Notes: generated by a model not told the origin, from the letters alone. A DNA stretch of 37,037 bases from an uncultured Blautia sp. (GCA_946538475.1 CAMNGN010000003.1:1-37037); one strand, 5' to 3'. Numbered from the stretch's first letter, positions 16,248 to 24,399 are shown. Translations and numbers: made by a program.

Positions 16248-16256
16248 CTAATGCAA
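16228..16256 (-). promoter_or_regulatory. Promoter of the rpmJ-rpsM-rpsK-rpsD-rpoA-rplQ operon
   Basis: Minus strand: -35 TTGCAT (16251-16256), 17-base spacer, -10 TATTAT (16228-16233), about 90 bases before the rpmJ start. It lies in the gap after the hydrolase gene, so the operon appears separately controlled. Confidence 0.75.
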
Positions 16257-16302
16257 CCATTATTTTTTTATTTTTTCTTTGTTTTTTTCGGTGCTTTATT
16301 CA

Positions 16303-17901
16303 TTACACCAGACGGCGTACCGAAAGGATCGTACGGTATGTCGCATCGTTGCTGATCTTGATACCGTCGCGGGAGTTGGAAGCATGTACGATCTTTCCGT
16401 CTCCCATGTAGATGGCCACGTGGCCGCCGTAGCAGATCAGGTCGCCCGGCTGAGCGTCTTCGTAAGAAACTTCGTATCCTGCGTTCTGCTGTTCATAGGA
16501 AGTTCTCGGAAGGCTTATGCCGAAGTTTGCATATACGCTCTGTACGAATCCCGAGCAGTCGGCTCCGTTAGTGAGGCTTGTTCCGCCCCATACATAGGGA
16601 TTGCCGACAAACTGTGTCGCATAGTCGACTACTGAGGAGCCCGATCCGGAGCTCGAAGAGGAGGATGCGGAGCTGCTGTAATCATAATCGGTTACCGTAT
16701 TTGCGGTATCGATCACGTTACCGTACTCATCATACTCTACCGGATCGCTGTCTGTGCTGCTCTCTGAACCATCCGAATAATACGTTGCTCCCGATTCATC
16801 AATATCACCGGCATCTTCCGATTCATAGACATATCCGTCTTCATCGATCAGTGTACCGGTCGTTGTGGAACCCACGAGATCGCCATCCTCGTCGTACTCA
16901 CCGGTAGTGGAGGATTCCGCAAGCACATCACCTGCTGCATTGTACTGTGTGGTATAAGTCGTTTCTCCAACCACCTCACCGTTCTCGTCATAGACTGTTT
17001 CGGTGTAGCTCTCGGTATAGACCTCGCCCTCATATACATCGCCGCCGCTTACGCTCTCGCCGCCATCATTTCCGTCTGTGTACTGCTCATCATACTGAGC
17101 TTCCTGAGCTGCAGCCTGTGCCGCCGCATAAGCCTCGGCTTCACGTCTTGCGGCTTCCTCTGCCGCTATCCTCTCGGCTGCCAGCTTTTCGAGTTCCATC
17201 TGCTGCTCCATGAGAAGAGCCGCATAATTGTCTGCCTGCTGCTGTGCATAAGCGATCTCCGCGTCACAGTTTGCGGAGGACTGTTTTCTGATCTCGATCT
17301 GATTTTCCAGCTCTTTGGAATGCTCTTCCAGCTGAAGCTCCATCTCTTCCAGATCGGCCTTTTCCGACTCGTACTGGCCCTGAAGGTTCTTGACCTGCTT
17401 GATGGTATTCACATACTTCTTCAGTGACTTTCTGTCGGCGTCATACATCTTCTGTGTATATTCGGCCTTAGTAAGAAGATCGGCCACATCGTCGGCGTTG
17501 AGGAGCATCATAAACCAGGCGTCGTCTCCGCCTTTTTCATACAGATACTGGATACGTTCCTTCATGGAATTGTACTGTTCTGTCTTTGCGTTGACCGCCT
17601 TCTGAAGGCTCTCACCCGTTTTTTCGATATCGACTTCTTTGTCAGCGATATCGTTGTTCAGGATCTCAATGTTTACCATTACCTGCACGAGTGTCTGATC
17701 CAGCTCGGAGATCTCATTCTGCAGCTGCTGTTTCTGCGCCCACAGAGCATCCATTCTGGCGTATGTGGCATCCAGCTGAGCGCTTGTCCACGCCTGATAT
17801 CCCAGGAGCTGTTCTTCCGTATACGGAGAAGCAGCCACTGCAGCCGGGCTCTGCGCCATCATCAGAAGTGCCATGGTAAGGCAAAACATTTTTTTCTTCA
17901 T
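16303..17901 (-). CDS. Secreted NlpC/P60 peptidoglycan endopeptidase with coiled-coil N-domain and repeat linker
   Basis: The 532-residue protein has a signal peptide (MKKKMFCLTMALLMMAQSPAAVAA), a long PcsB-like coiled coil (about 40-265), an Ala/Glu-rich helix, an acidic linker with repeats of the form YDENGEVVGETTYTT and YDEDGDLVGSTT (about 300-400), a Ser/Gly tether, and a C-terminal NlpC/P60 domain. Catalytic residues are Cys449 (NGADCSGF), His494 (GGHVAIYMG) and His506 (VHAS). Such enzymes cut the D-Glu-diamino acid bond of stem peptides, and coiled-coil members are often activated by FtsEX, whose genes are also in this window. The ATG at 17901 is preferred to in-frame ATGs 6 and 15 bases upstream because GTGAGG is spaced correctly for it. 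Confidence 0.92.
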   Translation of the reverse strand: MKKKMFCLTMALLMMAQSPAAVAASPYTEEQLLGYQAWTSAQLDATYARMDALWAQKQQLQNEISELDQTLVQVMVNIEILNNDIADKEVDIEKTGESLQKAVNAKTEQYNSMKERIQYLYEKGGDDAWFMMLLNADDVADLLTKAEYTQKMYDADRKSLKKYVNTIKQVKNLQGQYESEKADLEEMELQLEEHSKELENQIEIRKQSSANCDAEIAYAQQQADNYAALLMEQQMELEKLAAERIAAEEAARREAEAYAAAQAAAQEAQYDEQYTDGNDGGESVSGGDVYEGEVYTESYTETVYDENGEVVGETTYTTQYNAAGDVLAESSTTGEYDEDGDLVGSTTTGTLIDEDGYVYESEDAGDIDESGATYYSDGSESSTDSDPVEYDEYGNVIDTANTVTDYDYSSSASSSSSSGSGSSVVDYATQFVGNPYVWGGTSLTNGADCSGFVQSVYANFGISLPRTSYEQQNAGYEVSYEDAQPGDLICYGGHVAIYMGDGKIVHASNSRDGIKISNDATYRTILSVRRLV

Positions 17902-17973
17902 ATTCATCAACCTCACATCAAAAAATATTTCTTTTTAAGGTAATTGATCATTTTCTTCTTTTTATCCTCTGTC

Positions 17974-18002
17974 ATACTACCACAGTTCACCATGTGGTGC
18001 AA
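17974..18002 (-). promoter_or_regulatory. Candidate promoter of the coiled-coil NlpC/P60 gene
   Basis: Minus strand: -35 TTGCAC (17997-18002), 17-base spacer, -10 TAGTAT (17974-17979). Both boxes are weak, as expected for an activator-dependent promoter; a CACCA/TGGTG inverted repeat overlaps the -35 side. Confidence 0.45.
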
Positions 18003-18020
18003 GAGTTTTTTATCATTTAT

Positions 18021-18037
18021 TTTATATTTCTGTAACA
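18021..18037 (-). promoter_or_regulatory. Imperfect WalR-type box
   Basis: Minus strand TGTTAC-AGAAA-TATAAA. It matches the WalR direct repeat TGTWAH-N5-TGTWAH in 11 of 12 positions and lies 18 bases upstream of the -35 box, a normal activator position. The 262-base gap holds nothing else except the terminator below. Confidence 0.45.
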
Positions 18038-18096
18038 TTTGGTAATTATTTTGAAATTATAGTTTACATAATGCCATACTTATGTTGATTTTATGC

Positions 18097-18138
18097 CAAA
18101 AAGAACCCCTTCCCATGTCCTGGCGACCCGGGAAGGGG
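18097..18138 (-). terminator. Strong terminator of the upstream cell-wall hydrolase gene
   Basis: Minus strand: CCCCTTCCC, 15-base loop, GGGAAGGGG (perfect 9-bp stem), then TTCTTTTTG. It starts 26 bases after the stop at 18164. Confidence 0.88.
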
Positions 18139-18163
18139 CAATTCTGCAATATTTGTTTAACAA

Positions 18164-19750
18164 TTAGCTGTACAGATCTGCAAGGATCTTATCTGCGGTC
18201 ATGTTCAGATATCCGTCCGGATCCGCAAGTGTTGCACGGTTCCAGCGAACGAAGTTACCTCTTCTGATGAAATTGCCTGTAGAGGGCTTGTAAAGTGAGG
18301 TGTATTTATTATAGTTCGGATATTTTGCCATGTACTGTCTGGCAAGTGCAACAGCCTGACTGGAATAGTTGCCGTCAGGAGTAGGTGTTCCTGCCAGCTG
18401 TACGCCGCCGTGATTTGTGGAATGAAGCACCACGCAGCTCTTATCACTGCACTGTCCGAGCATGATCCATGTATGGCCGTCATCAAAACCGACATCACCC
18501 GGATAAATCTTGTATCCGGAGCTTGCAAGCTGTGACTGGTTGATGATGGATCCCCAGCCAAGGCCTACATATGTAGATCCTACCGCGCCGGAAACGACTG
18601 TGTAACCGCTTCCTACATTCGATTTCGACTGCATTACCTGATATGCCGCCCAACCGACAAATCCCGAGCAGTCAAGACCTTTGGTACGCTGGAACTCATA
18701 ATAGTGATAATCGTATCCGCTTGCATGGCTGTCATAGAACGTCTTCCACTCGCTCGGAACACCCTTTGTTGTTCCATGGCCCCAGCCGCCCCATACATAC
18801 AGGCACTGGCCTACAGGCTGAAGAGCGTTCTTAAGATAATTCTTGATCGTTTTTGCGCTGCTTGTCGTCTGTGACACGATCGTCTTGACGGAAGCTTTTC
18901 CGGTACTGTCGAATACGTATGTCACACCGTTGATCACCTTGGTCTGATTGACGACCATGGCACCGCCTGCAGCGGGATCGAAATAATACTTTGCTCCGGT
19001 GGACTTCTGTGTGATCCATCCTGTTACCAGAAGACCTCTCTGAGAAACTGCACTGTTTGTACTCAGATAATAAGTTTTGTTTCCGACTTTGGTAAAGCCG
19101 GTCTTCATGATACCGTCTGTTGCAAGTGTCTTGGGCGTAGAAGTAAAATATCTCTTTTTGCCGCTGCTGAAGGTATACCAGCTTCTGGCCATCTGTCCCT
19201 TCGGCTTGAAATAGCGGTATCCGTGCTTATTGCTGTCATACACAAGCGCATTTTTGATCAGAGATCCGTCTCTGCTGAAGAAATAGCGGGTGCTTCCGAC
19301 CGTCATCCAGCCGATCCTGGCTCCGCCCTTCTTTATCGGGTCGAAATAATATGTCTTTCCGCTGATGGTTCTCCAGCCTACCTGAAGTACGCCTACGCCG
19401 TTGAAAAAGCGCTTTACGCCTTTGTTGTCTGTAAGCCAGCCGGTGACCATTACTCTGTTTTTCGGATTTGACGAATAAACAAAATAATATTTGTTACCTT
19501 TGATGATAGCGAAGCCCTGTTTCTGTACTCCGTCTCCACCGAAAAAGTATTTTTTACCATTCAGGCTGAGCCAGCCTTTGATCATTTTTCCGTTTTTATA
19601 ATAGTAGGTTTTTCCGCTTTTCGTCACAAACCCGTTAGCTGTCGCAGCCTGTACGTCCTCATGAACCATTATGGTACTGATACCGACTGCCGCGAATATC
19701 AGAAACAGAAATGTGATAGTCAATCTGATCCGTCTGCTAATTGATTGCAT
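18164..19750 (-). CDS. Secreted cell-wall hydrolase: choline-binding-type (CW) repeats plus NlpC/P60-like domain
   Basis: The 528-residue protein has a signal peptide (membrane segment 10-28, likely cleavage after VQA at about 35), about ten cell-wall-binding repeats of about 20 residues (40-290; WLSLNGKKYFF, GWRTISGKTYYFDP and similar aromatic/Gly patterns) and a C-terminal NlpC/P60-like catalytic domain. Cys361 is in GLDCSGFVGW and His426 in DDGHTWIMLGQ, with a second His in VVLHST. The repeats should bind wall or teichoic polymers; the bond cut is inferred to be in the stem peptide. An adjacent paralogue (20009-21427) has the same layout. An exact WalR-type box lies before the promoter. 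GTGAGG is rather far (13 bases) from the ATG. Confidence 0.9.
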   Translation of the reverse strand: MQSISRRIRLTITFLFLIFAAVGISTIMVHEDVQAATANGFVTKSGKTYYYKNGKMIKGWLSLNGKKYFFGGDGVQKQGFAIIKGNKYYFVYSSNPKNRVMVTGWLTDNKGVKRFFNGVGVLQVGWRTISGKTYYFDPIKKGGARIGWMTVGSTRYFFSRDGSLIKNALVYDSNKHGYRYFKPKGQMARSWYTFSSGKKRYFTSTPKTLATDGIMKTGFTKVGNKTYYLSTNSAVSQRGLLVTGWITQKSTGAKYYFDPAAGGAMVVNQTKVINGVTYVFDSTGKASVKTIVSQTTSSAKTIKNYLKNALQPVGQCLYVWGGWGHGTTKGVPSEWKTFYDSHASGYDYHYYEFQRTKGLDCSGFVGWAAYQVMQSKSNVGSGYTVVSGAVGSTYVGLGWGSIINQSQLASSGYKIYPGDVGFDDGHTWIMLGQCSDKSCVVLHSTNHGGVQLAGTPTPDGNYSSQAVALARQYMAKYPNYNKYTSLYKPSTGNFIRRGNFVRWNRATLADPDGYLNMTADKILADLYS

Positions 19751-19773
19751 AATGAAATACCATCCTCACATAT

Positions 19774-19802
19774 ATTACAGTTACCCCATACAAGTGTAAC
19801 AA
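19774..19802 (-). promoter_or_regulatory. Promoter of the first CW-repeat hydrolase gene
   Basis: Minus strand: -35 TTGTTA (19797-19802), 17-base spacer, -10 TGTAAT (19774-19779). The -35 lies 12 bases downstream of the WalR-type box. Confidence 0.65.
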
Positions 19803-19813
19803 TTTCACTTGTA
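19789..19813 (-). repeat. Perfect 8-bp inverted repeat over the -35 box
   Basis: TACAAGTG (19789-19796) and CACTTGTA (19806-19813) are exact inverted copies 9 bases apart, and the -35 hexamer lies between them. This has the form of a repressor operator. Confidence 0.6.
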
Positions 19814-19814
19814 C

Positions 19815-19831
19815 TTTACATTTCTGTTACA
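19815..19831 (-). promoter_or_regulatory. WalR (YycF) binding box, exact consensus
   Basis: Minus strand TGTAAC-AGAAA-TGTAAA fits the WalR consensus TGTWAH-N5-TGTWAH at every position. WalR is the essential response regulator that activates cell-wall hydrolase genes in Bacillus and Staphylococcus. It is upstream of the -35, as for activation. No walRK genes are in the window. Confidence 0.75.
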
Positions 19832-19923
19832 TCCCCGTGAATTATTATATTACAAACCTATATGCAAGTCAACATAAAAGTAAAATCTGTGACATATGCA
19901 AACAATATCCGGCTAAATATGCG

Positions 19924-19959
19924 TAAAAAAAAGGCAAAACACACAAAATGTTCTGCCTT
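19924..19959 (-). terminator. Terminator of the second CW-repeat hydrolase gene
   Basis: Minus strand: AAGGCAGAAC, loop ATTTTGTGT, GTTTTGCCTT (10 bp with one wobble), then eight or nine T. Confidence 0.82.
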
Positions 19960-20008
19960 AATTTATGTAAATTTTCGTAACAGACAAGATCACATGGTTA
20001 CCGGAGTC

Positions 20009-21427
20009 TCAGCTGAAAAGACTGGAGAGCACCTGCTCGGCATTTTTGCTCATAAATCCATCGGGATCCGCCAGCGTGCCTCTGTTCCAGCGGAAATAGT
20101 TGCTGCGGGTAATATAGTTGGTGATCGATGTTCTGTACGGGAATTTTGTAAAGCCCGGATACACGGCCATATATCTGTTGCAGAGCTGAACAGCCCGGCT
20201 GTTTTCATTGCCGTCCGGAGTAGGTGTTCCGGAAAGCTGTACGCCCGCCTGCGGGATCGAGTGAAGTACAACGCAGCTCTTGTCCTTGCATTGTCCTACG
20301 ATTATCCATACATGTCCGTCATCATATCCTATATCACCGGGATACAGTTTATAGCCGTCCGCCCTAAGCTCAGCCTGTGACAGGATATAGCCGTATCCTC
20401 TGCCTGCATAGAGTCCGCCGACCTGCCCGGAGACCACAGTATAATTGGTCATTCCCGAAACCGACTGCATTGTCTGATAAGTTGTCCAGCCGACAAATCC
20501 CGAGCAGTCAAGACCCTTTACACGATTTGCGGTGGTGAGGTCTCTGTAGTAGTTGTAGTTATAGGAGCTGTCCTGGCTGTTGTACCAGTTTACCCATGAA
20601 CTCGGAACGCCCTTGACTGTCGACTGCGTCCAGCCGCCGCCCCAGATATAAAGGACTCTTCCGCAGGCCTGCAAACCGTTAAGAAGATAATTGCGGATCG
20701 TCTTCGCACTTCCGGGCAGACGCGTCACGGTTCCTGCCGGGCTCAGCTGAATCGTCGACACACCTTTTTTGTCAAAAAGATATGTCACTCCATCGATCGT
20801 TTTTGACGAACTAACGACCATGGCTCCGTTTTTTGCAGGATCCAGATAAAACCGCGCCCCGTCGGATTTGCGGGTGAGCCATCCGGTAAGCAGGTATCCC
20901 GTATTAGGCTGGAAATAATATGTAGCATTTCCTACCTTTACAAATCCCTGCGCCATGATACCGTCTTTTGCGAGTTCCGCGACCGAGGTGCTGAAATATC
21001 TTTTATTACCGCTTCCCAGAGTCTGCCAGCCTCTTTTCAGACGGCCGCTCGCGTTGATATAACGATATATTCTCTTTTTGGAATCATAAAGGAGCTTGTC
21101 CCTGACCAGCTTGCCGTTTGTCGCGAAGTAATATCTTTCGTCGCCCAGCTTAAGCCAGCTCTTGATCATTTTTCCGTTGGATTTGCTGAAGTAATAGCGA
21201 TCCGAATTGATCGTCCTCCAGCCTTTGATCATTTTTCCGTCAATGTAGTAGTAAGTCGATCCGTTCTGTGTGACGAAACCGTTGAGTACCTTTGATGCCT
21301 TAGTCGTTTTGACTGTCTGTGCGGCATATGTATTTGCAGGTGCGATCGCCACAGCTGCGACCATAAACACAGCCGCAAGCATGATCATGAAAAATCCGGA
21401 ACGAATTCTCTTCCATATACTGCCCAT
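20009..21427 (-). CDS. Secreted cell-wall hydrolase, paralogue: CW repeats plus NlpC/P60-like domain
   Basis: The 472-residue protein is a paralogue of its neighbour at 18164-19750 with the same order: signal peptide (membrane segment about 10-30, cleavage near ANTYAA), about eight CW repeats (about 45-235; GWRTINSDRYYF, SWLKLGDERYYF), then the catalytic domain with Cys308 in GLDCSGFVGW and His372 in DDGHVWIIVGQ. The C-terminal domains are closely similar (GTPTPDGN, RWNR-TLADPDG). The repeat region is shorter and more diverged, which points to an old tandem duplication. The ATG at 21427 is set by GGGGAGGGGA; the frame extends to 21478 without a ribosome binding site. No WalR-type box precedes it, so regulation seems to have diverged. 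Confidence 0.9.
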   Translation of the reverse strand: MGSIWKRIRSGFFMIMLAAVFMVAAVAIAPANTYAAQTVKTTKASKVLNGFVTQNGSTYYYIDGKMIKGWRTINSDRYYFSKSNGKMIKSWLKLGDERYYFATNGKLVRDKLLYDSKKRIYRYINASGRLKRGWQTLGSGNKRYFSTSVAELAKDGIMAQGFVKVGNATYYFQPNTGYLLTGWLTRKSDGARFYLDPAKNGAMVVSSSKTIDGVTYLFDKKGVSTIQLSPAGTVTRLPGSAKTIRNYLLNGLQACGRVLYIWGGGWTQSTVKGVPSSWVNWYNSQDSSYNYNYYRDLTTANRVKGLDCSGFVGWTTYQTMQSVSGMTNYTVVSGQVGGLYAGRGYGYILSQAELRADGYKLYPGDIGYDDGHVWIIVGQCKDKSCVVLHSIPQAGVQLSGTPTPDGNENSRAVQLCNRYMAVYPGFTKFPYRTSITNYITRSNYFRWNRGTLADPDGFMSKNAEQVLSSLFS

Positions 21428-21512
21428 ATTGCTCCCCTCCCCGCTGTAGTATAAGCGTTGTATATAAAATTCGGCCAATCGGGAAATGATCCGGCTCTTT
21501 TATATCAATTTT

Positions 21513-21542
21513 ATAATAATACGCCGCAATACCTTTTGTCAA
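21513..21542 (-). promoter_or_regulatory. Promoter of the second CW-repeat hydrolase gene
   Basis: Minus strand: -35 TTGACA (21537-21542), 18-base spacer, -10 TATTAT (21513-21518). It directly follows the stop of the J-domain gene, leaving a 5' leader of about 80 bases. Confidence 0.65.
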
Positions 21543-21551
21543 GAAAAGCTG

Positions 21552-22181
21552 TTAAAGACACAGGATACCTCCGCCGGGGCAGCACAGATTGCAGGCAAGA
21601 TTTGCAAGACATACATTTAAACACATATCATTTCCCGTGCCCTGCATACCGCCGAAAGGCTGACTCTGTCTTACGTACCAGCTGTCTCCGTTCTCCAGCC
21701 GGTTAAGGATCATCCTGTATTCCTGATTGCCGGGTTCAAGATTCACGGCTGCCCTCATATATTCCAGAGCGTTCATATTATTGCCCAGTCCCATGTTGGC
21801 CATCGCGGAAAGATAATACCACTGCCCGTTCCGGCTTTTCAGCTCCTGCAGCACGTTGAGCGCTTCCTGATAGTGACCGTTCTGAATATAGTTTGCGGCC
21901 GCCTGCCTTCGCAGGCTTTCTTCGTCCTGATATTCTGTCTGCCTGCCGGCAAATCCGCCGAAGCCTCCGTAGGTACCGCCCTGCGTTCCGTACTCCCTCT
22001 CCTTCATGATCTGATCGTAGGCCTGCTGTATCTCCTTAAACTTTTCTTCGGCCTCCGCTTTGTTGGGATTATTGATGTTCGCGTCAGGATGATACTGCCT
22101 GCTCAGCTGTCTGTATGCTTTTTTTATCTCTTCGTCAGAGGCGTTTCGGCTCACACCGAGAACGCTGTACGGGTCAAACAT
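21552..22181 (-). CDS. J-domain (DnaJ-class) protein with Cys-rich C-terminus
   Basis: The 209-residue protein begins with a complete J domain (residues 2-65; DPYSVLGVSRNASDEEIKKAY, HPD at 31-33), which stimulates DnaK ATPase. A Gly/Phe-rich linker follows (GGTYGGFGGFAG), then two TPR-like helical hairpins (about 90-165) and a tail with six Cys in its last 25 residues (MCLNVCLANLACNLCCPGGG). It lacks the zinc-finger and substrate domains of true DnaJ, so it is a specialised co-chaperone. The tail could bind metal or be acylated. It overlaps the DUF5685 gene by 8 bases, and that pairing suggests joint function. Confidence 0.88.
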   Translation of the reverse strand: MFDPYSVLGVSRNASDEEIKKAYRQLSRQYHPDANINNPNKAEAEEKFKEIQQAYDQIMKEREYGTQGGTYGGFGGFAGRQTEYQDEESLRRQAAANYIQNGHYQEALNVLQELKSRNGQWYYLSAMANMGLGNNMNALEYMRAAVNLEPGNQEYRMILNRLENGDSWYVRQSQPFGGMQGTGNDMCLNVCLANLACNLCCPGGGILCL

Positions 22182-23019
22182 ATTTCTTCTCCTGCTCCTT
22201 TTCCCTTTTGCGGAGGACAGCCCTGTACCGGGTCCAGACTCCGGAATATAAAATGTTTCTCAAAATGCTGCTGTATTTGACGATCGGAAGCCGTTCAAAT
22301 GACCTGCACGATTCCGAAAGCATCATCTGCAGCATACGCCCTGCTTTCTCCGAAAAATCATCCTGAAGATACATTTCCGCAAAAATATTGTAGCTGCCGC
22401 TCTTTATATCCTGCGGTACATCCTCAAAGGCGTCCAGCAGATAGATGTATTTACCCAGAAAGAAGCTCATCCTGCGAAGATCCGGCTCCCATATATCATG
22501 TTTCAGGACAAATATTTCTTCCATGAGATGTCCGAAACAGCCGGCGACCGCATCGATGTCTGTCGACTTGTCTTTTTCCAGATTCGAGAGACGCTCGAGA
22601 TATTCTGTGATGATCCTGCTCTTTTCGGGAAACGCATCTTTTACCTTAGAGGCGCCTTTTTCCAGAACGCCCGCATACGCGCGGCGCATGATCTTATGCT
22701 CATCGTTCCAGTCATCCATGCACTTGTAATAGGCCAGCAGGACATTCATGTCTGCGGCATATCCGGTTATACGGCTTTTACACACCGGCCGTTTTACCAC
22801 CGGATGCACGGCACATCTTGTTTTCCCCTTCAGTGTTTTCGGCTCATACAGCCCTTCCAGAAGCAGGATCACAAAAGTAAGGTCGTAAGTCAGCGTGAGC
22901 TGTCCCGGGATGCCGTACCGTTCACGCAGTTCGCGGCAAAGGCCGCAGTAATGCGCTCTGTATTCGTCAAACTCACGGAACTTAAGCTCGGGCTTGTCTA
23001 TCGTAACATATCCAAACAT
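22174..23019 (-). CDS. DUF5685-family protein of unknown function
   Basis: The 281-residue protein starts MFGYVTIDKPELKFREFDEY and has a CGLC motif (Cys 25 and 28) plus Cys at about 69 and 80 (TRCAVHP, RPVCKS). The four Cys could form a metal or Fe-S site. The rest is helical with conserved polar pairs (CMDDWNDEH at about 100-108, YLLDAFEDVPQD at about 194-205) that resemble acidic, metal-binding helices of all-alpha enzymes, although no reaction is known. There is no signal peptide or membrane segment. It is translationally coupled to the downstream J-domain gene. I recognise it as a DUF5685-type protein common in Clostridia; the role is unknown. Confidence 0.78.
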   Translation of the reverse strand: MFGYVTIDKPELKFREFDEYRAHYCGLCRELRERYGIPGQLTLTYDLTFVILLLEGLYEPKTLKGKTRCAVHPVVKRPVCKSRITGYAADMNVLLAYYKCMDDWNDEHKIMRRAYAGVLEKGASKVKDAFPEKSRIITEYLERLSNLEKDKSTDIDAVAGCFGHLMEEIFVLKHDIWEPDLRRMSFFLGKYIYLLDAFEDVPQDIKSGSYNIFAEMYLQDDFSEKAGRMLQMMLSESCRSFERLPIVKYSSILRNILYSGVWTRYRAVLRKREKEQEKKYV

Positions 23020-23090
23020 ATGATCACCCTGTCAGCTTTTCTGATAGATTTTGTTTTGCATTTCGGACACCCGATCTCTGTTATGCCTTC

Positions 23091-24293
23091 TCAATACTGT
23101 TTCAGCACCTGAAAAATATAAAACTTCAGATAATAGGACTCATCGGACGGCCATATTACCGGATGGTCGGGTGCCTGGGTCCTCTTTTCGACCAGTCTGA
23201 GCCTTACTCCGGCACCGCCCGCCGCCTGCACGATCGTCTTCTCAAGCAGATCTTCGGTCATGAAATGTGAGCAGGAACATGTGGCAAGAAAGCCGCCTTC
23301 CTTCACCAGACGCATGGCGCGCAGGTTGATCTCACGGTATCCTTTCATCGCGTTTTTGACAGAGTTTCGGGATTTTGTGAATGCCGGAGGATCAAGGATC
23401 ACAAGATCAAATTTTTCACCGGCCTGTTCGAGTCCGGGAAGCAGTTCAAACACGTCCGCGCATTTGAAGCTCACGCGTTTCTGCAGACCGTTGAGCGCCG
23501 CGTTGCGTTCTGCCTGCCTGACTGCAAGCTCCGATGCATCTACGCCCAGCACGCTTTTGGCTCCGGCTATGCCCGCATTCAGGGCAAAAGAGCCGGTATG
23601 GGTGAAGCAGTCAAGCACATCTTTTCCTTTACAGAGTTTTCGGATCGCGACGCGGTTGTATTTCTGGTCAAGGAAAAAGCCGGTCTTCTGCCCGTCCTCC
23701 ACATCGACCTCGTATCTGACACCGTTTTCGTTGATCTCTACGAGAGTGTCAAATTCGGGGCCGATAAATCCTTTGTACAGCTCCATCCCTTCATTCCGCC
23801 GTACTTTTGCATCGCTGCGTTCATATACACCGCGCACCTTGATGCCGTCCTCGGCCAGAACTTCCTTTATCGCTTCTACGATCTCGCTTTTAAAGCGATC
23901 GATGCCAAGGGCAAGCGACTGGATCACGATCACGTCAGAAAACTTGTCCGCCACAAAGCCGGGAAGAAAATCCGCCTCGCCGAAAATGATGCGGCAGCAG
24001 CCTGTGTCGACAGTCATCTTACGGTAGTTCCAGGCATCACTCACACGTTTGCGAAAGAAAGCACTGTCTATGATCAGGTGTTCGTCCCTGGTGAGCATGC
24101 GAACGGTGATCTTCGATGCAGTGTTGATAAAGCCCTGTCCCAGCGGGTAGCCGTCAAAATCTCTTACATATACAACATCTCCGTTAATGAAGCTGCCCAT
24201 GACGGAGGCTATTTCATTGTCAAAAATCCACATGCCGCCGGATTTGAGGAGGCGGCCTTCTCCTTTTTTCAGTGTGACTACAGCTGTGCCCAT
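23091..24293 (-). CDS. RlmI-like class I rRNA (cytosine-C5) methyltransferase
   Basis: The enzyme family methylates cytosine C5 of 23S rRNA (C1962 in E. coli) with S-adenosylmethionine. The 400-residue protein has an N-terminal PUA domain (1-80; GEGRLLKSGGMWIFDNEI), a middle domain with DGQKTGFFLDQKYNR (about 205-219) and a Rossmann methyltransferase with VLDCFTHTGSFALNAG, ILDPPAFTKS and the catalytic-loop Cys motif TCSCSHFM. Length and order match COG1092. AGGAAAGGAG precedes the ATG. The substrate nucleotide is inferred from the family. Confidence 0.9.
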   Translation of the reverse strand: MGTAVVTLKKGEGRLLKSGGMWIFDNEIASVMGSFINGDVVYVRDFDGYPLGQGFINTASKITVRMLTRDEHLIIDSAFFRKRVSDAWNYRKMTVDTGCCRIIFGEADFLPGFVADKFSDVIVIQSLALGIDRFKSEIVEAIKEVLAEDGIKVRGVYERSDAKVRRNEGMELYKGFIGPEFDTLVEINENGVRYEVDVEDGQKTGFFLDQKYNRVAIRKLCKGKDVLDCFTHTGSFALNAGIAGAKSVLGVDASELAVRQAERNAALNGLQKRVSFKCADVFELLPGLEQAGEKFDLVILDPPAFTKSRNSVKNAMKGYREINLRAMRLVKEGGFLATCSCSHFMTEDLLEKTIVQAAGGAGVRLRLVEKRTQAPDHPVIWPSDESYYLKFYIFQVLKQY

Positions 24294-24322
24294 GTGCAGG
24301 ACTCCTTTCCTAATAGATATTT

Positions 24323-24351
24323 ATGTTAGCATAACCGGGCCTTTTTTTCTA
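24323..24351 (-). promoter_or_regulatory. Possible promoter of the rRNA methyltransferase gene
   Basis: Minus strand: -35 TAGAAA (24346-24351), 17-base spacer, extended -10 TGC-TAACAT (24323-24331), about 30 bases before the start. Confidence 0.45.
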
Positions 24352-24368
24352 CTATAAGATCATTTCTT

Positions 24369-24399
24369 CAAAAAAATCCGGCCCGAAGGCCGGATTTTA
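24369..24399 (-). terminator. Strong terminator of the DUF1002 gene
   Basis: Minus strand: AATCCGGCC, TTCG loop, GGCCGGATT (9 bp), then a T-run. It begins 20 bases after the stop at 24416. Confidence 0.9.

Noticed and set aside
24375..24396. GGCC-rich palindrome as a mobile-element end
   Set aside because: It is a standard terminator stem with UUCG loop and T-run; no transposase or target duplication is present.
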